Of a DNA stretch of 64,000 nt, positions 9,777 through 18,522 are shown piece after piece. The stretch is from assembly GCA_963708775.1 (NCBI GenBank), contig CAVPTI010000010.1:62001-126000 (forward strand). Reading direction: 5' to 3'. The notes under the pieces were generated by a model. That model did no database searches. It was given only the letters and a program-made list of their open reading frames with translations, and was not told the DNA's origin. The stretch comes from JAGVSR01 sp963708775 (GTDB lineage Bacteria; Pseudomonadota; Alphaproteobacteria; Rhizobiales; Hyphomicrobiaceae). Within the stretch, counting starts at the first letter, position 1; each line of letters begins with the position of its first letter. The position numbers and the translations under genes are program-made.

Positions 9777-11069
9777 TTAGCCCGCGCGTGTCTGTCCGCT
9801 CCCACGCACGACGTACTTGAAGCTTGTCAGCTGCTCCACGCCGACCGGCCCGCGCGCATGCATCTTGCCGGTCGCAATCCCGATTTCCGCGCCAAACCCG
9901 AACTCCCCACCGTCCGCGAACTGCGTCGATGCATTATGCAGCACGATCGCGCTGTCCACGTGCGTCAGAAATCGCGCGGCCGTCGCCTCATCATCCGTCA
10001 CGATCGCGTCCGTGTGCTGCGATCCAAACCGCGCAATGTGGTCGATCGCACCGTCCACACCCTCCACCGTCTTCACCGCGATGATGCTATCGAGAAATTC
10101 CATGCCATAGTCGTTCGCCGCCGCAGGCTTCACCCGCGCATCAGTGTGCTGCGCTGCCTCGTCTCCACGAACTTCGCAACCCGAATCCAGAAGCGCCGTG
10201 ACGAGTTCGCTCATCACTAACCTCGGTGCAGCTTTGTCGACGAGCAGACACTCCGTTGCCCCGCAGACCCCTGTCCGCCGCATCTTCGCATTAACGACGA
10301 TCCGCTTCGCCATTTCCAGGTCGGCAGCCTTGTCCACGTATGTATGGCAGATGCCTTCCAGATGCGCGAACACCGGCACCCGCGCGTCCGACTGCACCCG
10401 CTCGACAAGCGAACGCCCGCCGCGCGGCACGATCACGTCCACCGTCCCTTCAAGCCCCGACAGCAAATGACCGACGGCAGACCGGCTTGTTGTCGGAATG
10501 AGCTGGATTGCGTCTTCTGGTAAGCCGGCTGCCTGCAAGCCCGCCACGAGACACGCGTGAATCGCATGCGACGACCGGAAGGCATCCGAACCCGTCCGCA
10601 GAATGGCCGCGTTGCCGGCTTTGATGCACAGCCCACCCGCATCAGCAGTCACGTTCGGCCGGCTCTCGTAGATGATCCCGATTACGCCGATGGGCACGCG
10701 CACGCGCTCAAACCGCAAGCCGTTCGGACGCGTCCACTCGGCAAGCGTCGCTCCAACCGGATCCGGCAACTCGGCAATGTCTTCCAAGCCGCGCGCCATG
10801 GCCTCGATGCGAGCATCTGTAAGCGTCAATCGATCTATGAAAGACGCAGCCAACCCACCGGCCTTTGCCGCCTCCAAGTCAGCCGCATTGGCAGTCAGGA
10901 TAGCTGCACTCTGTTGCCGCAGATGCGCCGCCATCGCACACAACGCGGCATTCTTTGTTGCGGTCGACGCGAGCGCCAACTCGCGCGACGCCGCACGCGC
11001 AGCCCGCCCGATGACGAACATCGCCTCGCGCAGGTCTTCCGCCTTTTGTTCTGGCCGGCCAGCAGACAT
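9777..11069 (-). CDS. proA: Gamma-glutamyl phosphate reductase
   Basis: NADPH-dependent second step of proline synthesis. Family motifs seen: YESRPNVTADAGGLC, the catalytic Cys region RRTGVCGATECLL, and HVDSAIVLHNASTQF. About 430 residues is the normal length. The proB stop overlaps the ATG (TGATG), and GAGGA is 4 bases upstream. A GTG one codon earlier is the alternative start. It forms a coupled proB-proA pair. Confidence 0.95.
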   Translation of the reverse strand: MSAGRPEQKAEDLREAMFVIGRAARAASRELALASTATKNAALCAMAAHLRQQSAAILTANAADLEAAKAGGLAASFIDRLTLTDARIEAMARGLEDIAELPDPVGATLAEWTRPNGLRFERVRVPIGVIGIIYESRPNVTADAGGLCIKAGNAAILRTGSDAFRSSHAIHACLVAGLQAAGLPEDAIQLIPTTSRSAVGHLLSGLEGTVDVIVPRGGRSLVERVQSDARVPVFAHLEGICHTYVDKAADLEMAKRIVVNAKMRRTGVCGATECLLVDKAAPRLVMSELVTALLDSGCEVRGDEAAQHTDARVKPAAANDYGMEFLDSIIAVKTVEGVDGAIDHIARFGSQHTDAIVTDDEATAARFLTHVDSAIVLHNASTQFADGGEFGFGAEIGIATGKMHARGPVGVEQLTSFKYVVRGSGQTRAG

Positions 11070-12229
11070 CACTTCCTCGAAAGCGCCATATCATTACGAT
11101 GCACGAGTTCGTCCCCGCCGTTGTAGCCGAGGATCGCTTCTATGTCGGCGCTGCGTTTGCCCACGATCCGTTCCGCATCCACATTGGCATAAGCTACAAG
11201 ACCGCGACCCAATTCACGGCCGTCCGGCGACCTGATGATCACGGCGTCTCCACGGTCGAACGTGCCCTCCACGCGCCGCACCCCTGCGGGTAGCAAACTC
11301 TTCCCCGACAGCAGCGCCGTCTCGGCCCCGGCATCGATATGGATAACGCCGCGCGGCTCCAGCTGCCCTGCGATCCAGCGCTTTTTCGCCGTCACCGGAT
11401 CCTGGTTCGCCAGGAACCACGTCACCGTCGAACCCTCGGCGATCGCCCGCAATGGATGCATGACGTTGCCTGTCGTGATGACCATGTTGGTCCCAGCGCC
11501 GAGCGCGATCTTCCCCGCTTCGATCTTGGTTTTCATGCCGCCCTTGGAGAGTTCCGTTCCAGGCGCCCCGGCCATGGCTTCGATTTCGGGCGTGATCTCG
11601 GTCACGACCGGAATATGCCGTGCGTTCGGATCGAGATGCGGCGGCGCCGTATAGAGACCATCGATATCCGACAGCAGTACGAGGCAGTCGGCCGACACCA
11701 TCGACGCCACCCGCGCCGACAGCCGATCATTGTCGCCGTACTTGATTTCCGCCGTCGCCACCGTGTCGTTCTCGTTCACAACGGGAATGGCACCGAGTTC
11801 CAGCAGCGTTTCGATCGTATGCCGCGCGTTGAGATATCGCCGTCGCTGTTCCGTATCGCCGAGCGTCAGCAGGATCTGAGCGACCGTCATGCCATGCTCG
11901 GCCGCCAGCGCCTGATATGCCGCCGCTAGGCTGATCTGCCCCACAGCCGCCGCCGCTTGGCTCTGTTCGAGTTCAAGTGGCCCCTTCGGCAGCCCGAGCC
12001 TGAAACGCCCCAGCGCCACTGCGCCCGACGACACGAGAACCACATCGCGTCCCGATTTGCGCAGCGCCGCCACATCGTCCACGAGCGATGCAAGCCATTC
12101 CGCTTTGAGCGTCCCGGACGCGCGGTCCGCAAGCAGCGCGGATCCTATTTTCACCACGATGCGCCGCGCCCGCTCCCATTCGGGACGGGCGGCAAGAGCA
12201 TGCGCGGCGGTGGACGGCGTGCGGGACAT
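11069..12229 (-). CDS. proB: Glutamate 5-kinase with PUA domain
   Basis: Phosphorylates glutamate to start proline synthesis; usually feedback-inhibited by proline. The amino-acid-kinase domain shows VVKIGSALL, VSSGAVALG, NENDTVATAEIKYGDNDRLSARVA and LSKGGMKTKIEAG. A C-terminal PUA domain (about residues 280-370) follows, as in the long form of the enzyme. I took the ATG at 12229 because the sequence begins to resemble the family there. In related genomes obgE often precedes proB; here a YnfA-like gene does. Confidence 0.95.
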   Translation of the reverse strand: MSRTPSTAAHALAARPEWERARRIVVKIGSALLADRASGTLKAEWLASLVDDVAALRKSGRDVVLVSSGAVALGRFRLGLPKGPLELEQSQAAAAVGQISLAAAYQALAAEHGMTVAQILLTLGDTEQRRRYLNARHTIETLLELGAIPVVNENDTVATAEIKYGDNDRLSARVASMVSADCLVLLSDIDGLYTAPPHLDPNARHIPVVTEITPEIEAMAGAPGTELSKGGMKTKIEAGKIALGAGTNMVITTGNVMHPLRAIAEGSTVTWFLANQDPVTAKKRWIAGQLEPRGVIHIDAGAETALLSGKSLLPAGVRRVEGTFDRGDAVIIRSPDGRELGRGLVAYANVDAERIVGKRSADIEAILGYNGGDELVHRNDMALSRK

Positions 12230-12267
12230 GAGATTCAAACCAAAGGGATAGGCCCGTGGAGTAGCCC

Positions 12268-12594
12268 TCAACCGGCCCGCGGCGCAAGCAGGATTATGGC
12301 CGCGCCGGCAAGACAGATGGCAGCTCCCAGCACGTCAAAACGGTCCGGCCGTAACCCTTCCACGGCCCACATCCAGCCCAGCGATGCACAAATGTAAACA
12401 CCGCCATAAGCAGCAAACGCCCTTCCCGCTGCCTCGGACGGAATGAGCGTCAGCAGCAGCGCGAACACCACGAGCGACACGACGCCCGGCACGAGCCACA
12501 GCGCATGTCCACCCGAACGCAGCCAGGCCCAGAAAGCGAAGCACCCTCCGATCTCCGCCAGTGCTGCCGCGCCGTAGACGAAAAAAGCATGCAT
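12268..12594 (-). CDS. YnfA family (UPF0060) four-helix membrane protein
   Basis: 108 residues with four hydrophobic helices. The family signature AEIGGCFAFWAWLR is in helix 1 and AAYGGVYICASLGWMW in helix 3. YnfA proteins resemble small multidrug resistance transporters; their substrate is usually unproven. It starts just after the TetR gene ends (5-base gap) on the same strand, so the two probably share a transcript, which hints at an efflux-related role with the divergent MFS gene. Confidence 0.85.
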   Translation of the reverse strand: MHAFFVYGAAALAEIGGCFAFWAWLRSGGHALWLVPGVVSLVVFALLLTLIPSEAAGRAFAAYGGVYICASLGWMWAVEGLRPDRFDVLGAAICLAGAAIILLAPRAG

Positions 12595-12598
12595 CCCC

Positions 12599-13297
12599 TC
12601 AAACCTTTCTGCGCGAACGCGGTGTCGCTTTCGGGGCGCTCCCGGCACACGTTCTGCTCTTCCGCACGAGCACATCAATACCATCGAGCAGGATAGCCAT
12701 ATGCGTTTCAAAAACTTGATCCGGATCGAGCCGTCGAATAACCGGAAGAAGCCGCGGCATCGTCGATAGCCCCGGCGTCGATCGAATGTCCTTCAATGCT
12801 TGCGTATTCGGCCGCCCCGTCAGTCCTCCTGCTTCTCCTGCGCACAAGCCGAGGAGCGCAGCATAGAACCCGCACTCCACCGCCGGCAGCAGCGGTTCGG
12901 GGATACCGGCATCACTCAGGGCGGCGAACGTCTCGTCGCACAGGGCGAGATCCTGCGGCCCTGTTGTCCAATACCGCATCAGCAGCGGAAACGTTCTTGG
13001 ATACGTTTGCGCCACCCCTCGATACTGACGCGCCATGCCGAGCAATCGCTCCCGCCACGGCAGCGACCGGTCAGGCTGTACAATTGCCGCGTGCAGTCTG
13101 TCGGCGACTGCGCGCTCTAGACCTTCCCGCGATCCGAAGTGATAAATCAGTGCCGCCGCATCGCAACCGACGGCGCGCGCCGCGGCCCGAAGCGAGAAGC
13201 TTTCCACCCCCGACCGCTCCATTTCCCCAAGCGCCGCTTCAAGCAGAGCTCCGCCGTTAAGCCCTCGCTGACCTCTCGGCTGTTTCTTTTTCAACAT
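12599..13297 (-). CDS. TetR/AcrR family repressor
   Basis: About 232 residues. The N-terminal helix-turn-helix is typical (ALLEAALGEMERSG, then FSLRAAARAVGCDAAALIYHFGSREGL). The C-terminal ligand domain is generic. It is divergent from an MFS transporter, the usual arrangement for a local drug-efflux repressor. Two copies of the palindrome TTCAACANTGTTGAA lie in the gap, one of them on this ATG. An in-frame ATG at 13363 would read through both palindromes and is unlikely. Confidence 0.88.
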   Translation of the reverse strand: MLKKKQPRGQRGLNGGALLEAALGEMERSGVESFSLRAAARAVGCDAAALIYHFGSREGLERAVADRLHAAIVQPDRSLPWRERLLGMARQYRGVAQTYPRTFPLLMRYWTTGPQDLALCDETFAALSDAGIPEPLLPAVECGFYAALLGLCAGEAGGLTGRPNTQALKDIRSTPGLSTMPRLLPVIRRLDPDQVFETHMAILLDGIDVLVRKSRTCAGSAPKATPRSRRKV

Positions 13298-13304
13298 TGT
13301 TGAA
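13290..13304. promoter_or_regulatory. Operator 1 for the TetR-type repressor
   Basis: Perfect palindrome TTCAACATTGTTGAA overlapping the repressor's start codon. The same sequence with one central base changed occurs 50 bp away. The paired arrangement in a divergent TetR/MFS gap strongly suggests autoregulation. Confidence 0.75.
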
Positions 13305-13339
13305 ACACGCCTCTTGCCATCCGTGCCGCGACGGCCTAT

Positions 13340-13354
13340 TTCAACACTGTTGAA
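13340..13354. promoter_or_regulatory. Operator 2 for the TetR-type repressor
   Basis: Palindrome TTCAACACTGTTGAA, centred 50 bp from operator 1 and 16 bases before the MFS start codon, where binding would block MFS transcription or initiation. Confidence 0.75.
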
Positions 13355-13369
13355 TAAAGGCATGCGCTC

Positions 13370-14539
13370 ATGAATGCAAGTACGGAAGCGGTAGCAATCA
13401 GTGCGGAGAACCGCCGCAAAAGCCTTATCGCGGTGGTCCTATCCTGCTTCGGAGTGGGCATTGCATTCGGCCTGGGCTATCCGCTGACGGCCATGGCGCT
13501 CGAAGCCCGTGGTGAGCCCTCGTGGATCATCGGTCTGGCCGGCGCGGCGCCGTCATTAGCCATCCTGATGTTGCTTCCTATTCTTCCGCACGCCGTGGCA
13601 CGCATACAGCCGGCGACAGCCATCATCATTGGGTGCGTCTGCTGCGCCGTAGCCTACGCGTCCCTCTATTTTATCGACAACACCTTTGCCTGGATCGCAC
13701 TGCGCTTTCTCATGGGTGCCACCATTGCGTTGCCTTGGATCGTTGGCGAAACCTGGGTCAACCACATCGCTGGAGATTCCCACCGCGCTCGTGTCATTTC
13801 ATTTTACGCCGTGTCCTTCTTCTCCGGCTTCGCTCTCGGTCCCATGTTGCTTGAGTATTTCGGCGCCACGGGACCTTTGGCCTTTGCCATCGGCGCCCTC
13901 GGCGCGCTGCTTGCCGCACTGCCGATCTTCCTTGCCCGCGACCTCGCACCCGATCTCGCGCACGAACCGGCCACCGGTCTCATTGGTGGCATGCGCCTCG
14001 CCCCCGCCGCCATGGCCGGCGGGTTTCTCGGCGGTTTTCTGGAAACATCACATTTCTCCTTGCTACCGAACGTGGCGATCGCCGGCGGCATGGAGGAAGG
14101 AGCGGCCCTCCGCCTTCTGACGGCCCTTGTCGTCGGCGGCATCGTCACGCAGTACACTCTCGGCTGGCTGGCAGACCGCACATCACGCAAATTCCTGCTC
14201 GCAGCGCTCGGGCTCATCTACGTGGCTCTCATCGCGATCTTTCCATTCGTTCTCGGCACACCCGGCTTCGCCCTCGCGATCATTTTCGTCATGGGCACCA
14301 CTGTCATCGGACTTTACATGCTGGGGCTGGCCATGCTCGGCCAAGAGGTCGAACCGAGCCAACTTGCCACTGCGAATGCCGCCTTCATCCTTATGTACAC
14401 ATCTGGCAGCATCGTCGGCCCGGCCCTCACCGGCGCAGCCATGACGAACGGTCCCATCGCCGGCTTTGTCGGCGTCACGGGCGCCGCGGCCCTCATCCTC
14501 GCCGCCGTGATCGCCTTCTCTCGCAGTCGGGCCACTTAA
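13370..14539 (+). CDS. MFS transporter, probably drug efflux
   Basis: 389 residues with about 12 hydrophobic helices in two halves and a short central loop near residues 190-205. The loop-2/3 region GYPLTAMALEARG and loop-8/9 LADRTSRK match the major facilitator pattern. It is divergent from, and presumably repressed by, the TetR gene. The substrate cannot be deduced. Confidence 0.88.
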   Translation: MNASTEAVAISAENRRKSLIAVVLSCFGVGIAFGLGYPLTAMALEARGEPSWIIGLAGAAPSLAILMLLPILPHAVARIQPATAIIIGCVCCAVAYASLYFIDNTFAWIALRFLMGATIALPWIVGETWVNHIAGDSHRARVISFYAVSFFSGFALGPMLLEYFGATGPLAFAIGALGALLAALPIFLARDLAPDLAHEPATGLIGGMRLAPAAMAGGFLGGFLETSHFSLLPNVAIAGGMEEGAALRLLTALVVGGIVTQYTLGWLADRTSRKFLLAALGLIYVALIAIFPFVLGTPGFALAIIFVMGTTVIGLYMLGLAMLGQEVEPSQLATANAAFILMYTSGSIVGPALTGAAMTNGPIAGFVGVTGAAALILAAVIAFSRSRAT

Positions 14540-14605
14540 TGTGGCACTGGCGCCGCCCTCGACGAGCCTTGCCGCCGCACCGCTTCCCGCGCTACGTCAC
14601 GTAAG

Positions 14606-15379
14606 ATGAGCCTAAAAACCCGCATCATTCCCTGCCTCGACGTCAAGGACGGCCGCGTCGTCAAAGGCGTGAACTTCGTCGACCTCATCGATGCCGGCGA
14701 CCCCGTCGAGGCCGCAGCAGCCTACGATGCCGCCGGTGCCGACGAACTCTGCTTCCTCGACATCACCGCCAGCCACGAAAACCGCGACACGATTTTCGAC
14801 ATCGTGGAACGCACCGCAGAACGCTGTTTCATGCCGCTCACAGTAGGCGGCGGCGTGCGCACCATTGACGACATTCGCAAGCTCTTAGAGGCTGGCGCCG
14901 ACAAGGTTTCGATCAACACGGCCGCCGTCTTCAACCGGCAGTTCGTGAAGGAAGCGAGCGAGAAATTCGGCGCGCAATGCATCGTTGTTGCGATCGACGC
15001 AAAGAAGGTCTCGGGCCCGAACGAAGCCGATCGCTGGGAGATCTTCACGCACGGCGGCCGCAAGCCGACAGGCATCGACGCGATCGACTACGCAAAAGAG
15101 GTCGTTGCCCTGGGCGCCGGCGAAATCCTTCTCACGTCCATGGATCGCGACGGAACCAAGGCCGGCTTCGACATCGCCTTGACCCGCGCCATCGCCGACG
15201 CCGTGTCGGTTCCCGTCATCGCATCAGGCGGGGTCGGCAACCTGGACCACCTCGTTGACGGCGTGAAGAAGGGCCATGCCAGCGCCGTGCTCGCCGCCTC
15301 CATCTTCCATTTCGGCACCTACACCATCGGCGAGGCGAAAAAGCATATGGCCGCCGCCGGCATCGCCGTTCGCCCCTAG
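14606..15379 (+). CDS. hisF: Imidazole glycerol phosphate synthase, cyclase subunit
   Basis: TIM-barrel partner of HisH that makes IGP and AICAR. IPCLDVKDGRVVKG at the start carries the first catalytic Asp (D11), LLTSMDRDGTKAGFD holds the second, and VIASGGVGN is a phosphate-binding loop. The 257 residues are standard. It is not next to hisH or hisA: it sits alone between an MFS gene and nth. Confidence 0.96.
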   Translation: MSLKTRIIPCLDVKDGRVVKGVNFVDLIDAGDPVEAAAAYDAAGADELCFLDITASHENRDTIFDIVERTAERCFMPLTVGGGVRTIDDIRKLLEAGADKVSINTAAVFNRQFVKEASEKFGAQCIVVAIDAKKVSGPNEADRWEIFTHGGRKPTGIDAIDYAKEVVALGAGEILLTSMDRDGTKAGFDIALTRAIADAVSVPVIASGGVGNLDHLVDGVKKGHASAVLAASIFHFGTYTIGEAKKHMAAAGIAVRP

Positions 15380-15438
15380 GCAACCCCGCGAATGCCGGGA
15401 GCGGCGCCAGCCTCAGAGCGGTACCGGCCGTACGTTCG

Positions 15439-16179
15439 CTAAATCCGCTTGTCCTTGGAAAAGCACAAATCGGCGATCACGCAGGTTTCGCAGAGCGGCC
15501 TGACAGCCTTGCACGTATATCGCCCATGGAGGATTAGCCAATGGTGGGCGTGCAGGAGATAAGATTTAGGCACGATCTTCATCAGATCCGCTTCCACCGC
15601 GTCCGGCGTTTTGCCTTTCGAAAGCCACAGCCGGTGTGACACCCGAAACACATGCGTATCGACCGCCATCGTCGCATGGCCGAACGCCATGTTCATCACA
15701 ACGTTGGCCGTCTTTCGCCCGACACCCGGAAGCGATTGCAGCACGTCGCGATCTTCCGGAACCACACCCCCATGCTCGGCAATGAGCTTCTCCGAAAGCA
15801 GGATCACGTTCTTGGCTTTGTTGCGGAAAAGGCCGATTGTCTTGATGAGATCGCGAACCTTATCTTCTCCCAGCGCCACCATTTTTTGCGGCGTATCCGC
15901 GAGTTCGAAGAGCCGACGCGTCGCCTTGTTCACCCCCGCGTCTGTCGCCTGTGCTGAAAGCACGACAGCGACCAGCAGAGTAAAGGGATTGCTGTGCTCC
16001 AGTTCCCCCTGGGGTTCCGGTTCGACTGCATGGAACCGGCGAAAGATCTCTTCGATTTCCTCAGTCGTACGCTTACGGGCCCGGGGGCGCGGCTTCGGCC
16101 TTGCAACGACCACCAACTCATCTTTCAGCGAAGATCCAGCCGAAGTCGTCTTCCCTTTTTTCGCGAGGAGGGGTTTCAT
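15439..16179 (-). CDS. nth: Endonuclease III (DNA glycosylase/AP lyase)
   Basis: Base-excision repair of oxidised pyrimidines. The helix-hairpin-helix LPGVGRKTA holds the catalytic Lys (about K156); D174 lies in AVDTHVFR. A [4Fe-4S] cluster is predicted from C223-X6-C230-X2-C233-X5-C239. The N-terminus has about 35 extra basic residues compared with E. coli Nth. The start lies 30 bases from the divergent DUF2244 gene, so they share one promoter region. Confidence 0.95.
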   Translation of the reverse strand: MKPLLAKKGKTTSAGSSLKDELVVVARPKPRPRARKRTTEEIEEIFRRFHAVEPEPQGELEHSNPFTLLVAVVLSAQATDAGVNKATRRLFELADTPQKMVALGEDKVRDLIKTIGLFRNKAKNVILLSEKLIAEHGGVVPEDRDVLQSLPGVGRKTANVVMNMAFGHATMAVDTHVFRVSHRLWLSKGKTPDAVEADLMKIVPKSYLLHAHHWLILHGRYTCKAVRPLCETCVIADLCFSKDKRI

Positions 16180-16209
16180 GCGATTTGACCCTGAGCAAAG
16201 TCACGAGCC

Positions 16210-16713
16210 ATGACTGAACCAAAAGCCCCATCGCCAGACACCGGCATCTTCCGCGCCATTCTGCACCCGAACAGGTCCCTCTCCCAGACCGGCTTTCTCC
16301 TCGTGCTGGGCTTCATAGGCTTCATCAGTTTCGCCTCCGGGATCGCATTCACCATAATGGGCGCGTGGCCCGTCCTGGGCTTTTACGGCCTTGACGTCCT
16401 GGCGATCTACGTCGCCTTCAAAATCAACTACCGCTCCGGCAAAGCCTACGAACTGGTCGAACTCTCTCCAGAGCTTTTGAAGATCACCCAGGTCCAGCCC
16501 TCCGGCCATAGCCGCAGCTTCGACTTCAACCCCTATTGGGTAAAGGTCCTGCTCAACGAATGGCCCGATGGGAGCGCAAACCTGAAGCTTGCCCTGCACG
16601 GTGACGAGTTTGAATTTGCCCGCTTTCTCAATGCGGATGAGAAGAAGGATTTTGCGCAAGCTTTGCGCAACGCCCTGAGCATGGCTCGCGGCGCGCCTGC
16701 CGCACTGGCGTGA
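16210..16713 (+). CDS. DUF2244 membrane protein
   Basis: 167 residues with two adjacent helices near residues 30-75 (VLGFIGFISFASGIAF, VLGFYGLDVLAIYVAF) followed by a cytoplasmic beta-rich domain. The pattern matches DUF2244, which occurs near nth and cytochrome oxidase genes in alphaproteobacteria. Function unknown. Confidence 0.82.
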   Translation: MTEPKAPSPDTGIFRAILHPNRSLSQTGFLLVLGFIGFISFASGIAFTIMGAWPVLGFYGLDVLAIYVAFKINYRSGKAYELVELSPELLKITQVQPSGHSRSFDFNPYWVKVLLNEWPDGSANLKLALHGDEFEFARFLNADEKKDFAQALRNALSMARGAPAALA

Positions 16714-16732
16714 GGCCCGATTCAATCGTGAT

Positions 16733-16942
16733 TCAATCGTCGAGCATGGCCAACGCGGCGCGACGCTCGTTCGGCTTGATCTTGAGAAACTGGGCGCGGG
16801 CCGCTTTCACATCCTTGTCAGCGCCCGTCTCCGCCGCCTTCTTCAGCGCCACGGTCGCGGGATGATCGGCCCCGCAGATGAACGACAGCGCCTGCCCTAG
16901 CCGTCCCATCATCGCCGGATCGAACTTGATATCGTCACTCAC
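16733..16942 (-). CDS. Small conserved protein downstream of gloA
   Basis: 69 residues, soluble and helical, ending KIKPNERRAALAMLDD. Its start overlaps the end of gloA by 4 bases (ATGA), which supports translation. FICGADHPATVALKKA is the most distinctive segment. I do not recognise the family. Confidence 0.7.
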   Translation of the reverse strand: MSDDIKFDPAMMGRLGQALSFICGADHPATVALKKAAETGADKDVKAARAQFLKIKPNERRAALAMLDD

Positions 16943-17334
16943 TTGAACCGCCCGCGGCGCTGCAGCACCTCGATTTTGTAACCGTCCGGATCCTCGATGA
17001 AAAAGAACCTCGCAAACGGCTGGCCCTCGTGCGTCATCTCCTTGATGTCCTTCGGCTGGAAGCCCGCCGCCTTGATGCGCGCGTGTTCCCCGTCGAGATC
17101 ATCGACGACAAACGCGACATGCCCATAGCCGTTTCCGAGATCGTACGGTTCGCTGCGGCCCTTGTTGACCGTCAGTTCGACTTCGAAATCGTTCTCGGGA
17201 TTGCTCATATAAGTGAGCGAGAAATCCGGCCATTCGCGCCGCTCGGCGATCGTCAATCCAAAGCACTTCGAATAGAAATCCACCGACCGGGCCTCATCGA
17301 GAACCCGCACCATCATGTGCACCGCTTTGGCCAT
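16939..17334 (-). CDS. gloA: Lactoylglutathione lyase (glyoxalase I)
   Basis: Isomerises the methylglyoxal-glutathione hemithioacetal. 131 residues of the VOC fold; candidate metal ligands are His in KAVHMMVRV, Glu in FEVELTVN, His in YGHVAFVVDD and Glu in YKIEVLQ. AAGGAG sits 9 bases before this ATG, so I rejected the longer reading from 17373. It lies 29 bases after leuD on the same strand, and a 69-residue gene is coupled to its stop. Confidence 0.92.
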   Translation of the reverse strand: MAKAVHMMVRVLDEARSVDFYSKCFGLTIAERREWPDFSLTYMSNPENDFEVELTVNKGRSEPYDLGNGYGHVAFVVDDLDGEHARIKAAGFQPKDIKEMTHEGQPFARFFFIEDPDGYKIEVLQRRGRFK

Positions 17335-17363
17335 CGTCCGGTCTCCTTTGCCAGTGTTGAGGC

Positions 17364-17972
17364 TCAAAGCCACGGACGCGTCGTCGCCGCCTTTTCTTCG
17401 AAGGTTTTGATCGCGTCCTGCTTCTGCATCGTCAACCCGACTGCATCGAGCCCATTGAGCAGACAGTGCTTGCGGAATGGATCAATCTCGAACGTGATCA
17501 CTCCGCCATCCGGCCCCCGGATCTCCTGAGCTTCAAGATCCACAGTCACTGTCGCGTTCGAACCGCGCTGCGCATCATCCATCAGCTTGTCGACGTCCGC
17601 CTGCGGAAGCTTGATCGGCAGAATGCCGTTCTGGAAGCAGTTGTTATAAAAAATGTCGGCGAAGTCCGGCGCGACGACACAGCGGATCCCGAAATCGAGC
17701 AAAGCCCAGGGGGCATGTTCGCGCGATGATCCGCAGCCGAAGTTCTCGCCGGTCACCAGAATGGTTGCGTTACGATACGCCGGTTTGTTGAGCACGAAGT
17801 CTGCGATCTCGGCGCCGGTCGCATTGTCGTAGCGCATCTCGAAGAACAGCGACTTGCCAAGCCCCGTTCGCTTGATCGTCTTCAGAAACTGCTTCGGAAT
17901 GATCATGTCAGTATCGATGTTGCGCAAGGGCAGGGGAGCGGCAACACCGGTGAGCTTGACGAACTTATCCAT
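17364..17972 (-). CDS. leuD: 3-Isopropylmalate dehydratase, small subunit
   Basis: Swivelling domain of isopropylmalate isomerase (leucine synthesis). GENFGCGSSREHAPWAL is the substrate-recognition loop and IIPKQFLKTI is near the N-terminus. 202 residues, full length. The large subunit leuC is 6 kb away on the other strand. A helical protein of unknown function precedes leuD by 30 bases and gloA follows. Confidence 0.96.
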   Translation of the reverse strand: MDKFVKLTGVAAPLPLRNIDTDMIIPKQFLKTIKRTGLGKSLFFEMRYDNATGAEIADFVLNKPAYRNATILVTGENFGCGSSREHAPWALLDFGIRCVVAPDFADIFYNNCFQNGILPIKLPQADVDKLMDDAQRGSNATVTVDLEAQEIRGPDGGVITFEIDPFRKHCLLNGLDAVGLTMQKQDAIKTFEEKAATTRPWL

Positions 17973-18002
17973 CGCGTCCTCTAGGTCGAAGGGCGCTGTT
18001 TA

Positions 18003-18446
18003 TCACGCCCTCAATGCGTCAGCCAAAGCCCGGAAGTAGCCCTCCGCCGCCGTCAGCCGGTCGACGGCCGCGTGGTGCAGGGTCTCTTGCGGCGAGGCAG
18101 GGGGAGCTACCCCCGCATCGGCCGGGCGAAGCTGTTCAAGGCGCCTTTTAACGCCAGCCAGCTTGCGCCCGTCAAGATGGCGATGCAGCACGCCGACAAT
18201 GGTTTCCAAATACCCTGAAATCCGGCCGAATTCCCGAACGATCGCCCGCTGCGCCGGCATGTTCTGCGGCTCACCCTCGAGTTTTTGATGCGCTTCAGCC
18301 GCCCGCGCCAGCGTGGCCGCGATCTCCTCCGCGTAGCGCGCGACCTTCTCCCGCCGCACCCCATCAAGCTTCATCAGCTGCCCCGCCCAGCGGTGCAATA
18401 GTTCGGCCAATGCCAGAATTCGTTTGGAATAATCGGGAACCCGCAT
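18003..18446 (-). CDS. Helical protein of unknown function upstream of leuD
   Basis: About 147 residues, rich in Ala, Arg, Leu and Glu and predicted nearly all helical (KRILALAELLHRWAGQL, REFGRISGYLETIVGVLHRHL). GAGG lies 6 bases before this ATG. It is on the same strand as leuD with a 30-base gap. No motif or family is recognised. Confidence 0.6.
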   Translation of the reverse strand: MRVPDYSKRILALAELLHRWAGQLMKLDGVRREKVARYAEEIAATLARAAEAHQKLEGEPQNMPAQRAIVREFGRISGYLETIVGVLHRHLDGRKLAGVKRRLEQLRPADAGVAPPASPQETLHHAAVDRLTAAEGYFRALADALRA

Positions 18447-18522
18447 CCAGCGCCTCGTCTGCAATCCGGCATCGGCCGGCGACGAGGGTCAGTCTAGAAT
18501 GCCGATCAACCGCGGGGATAAC

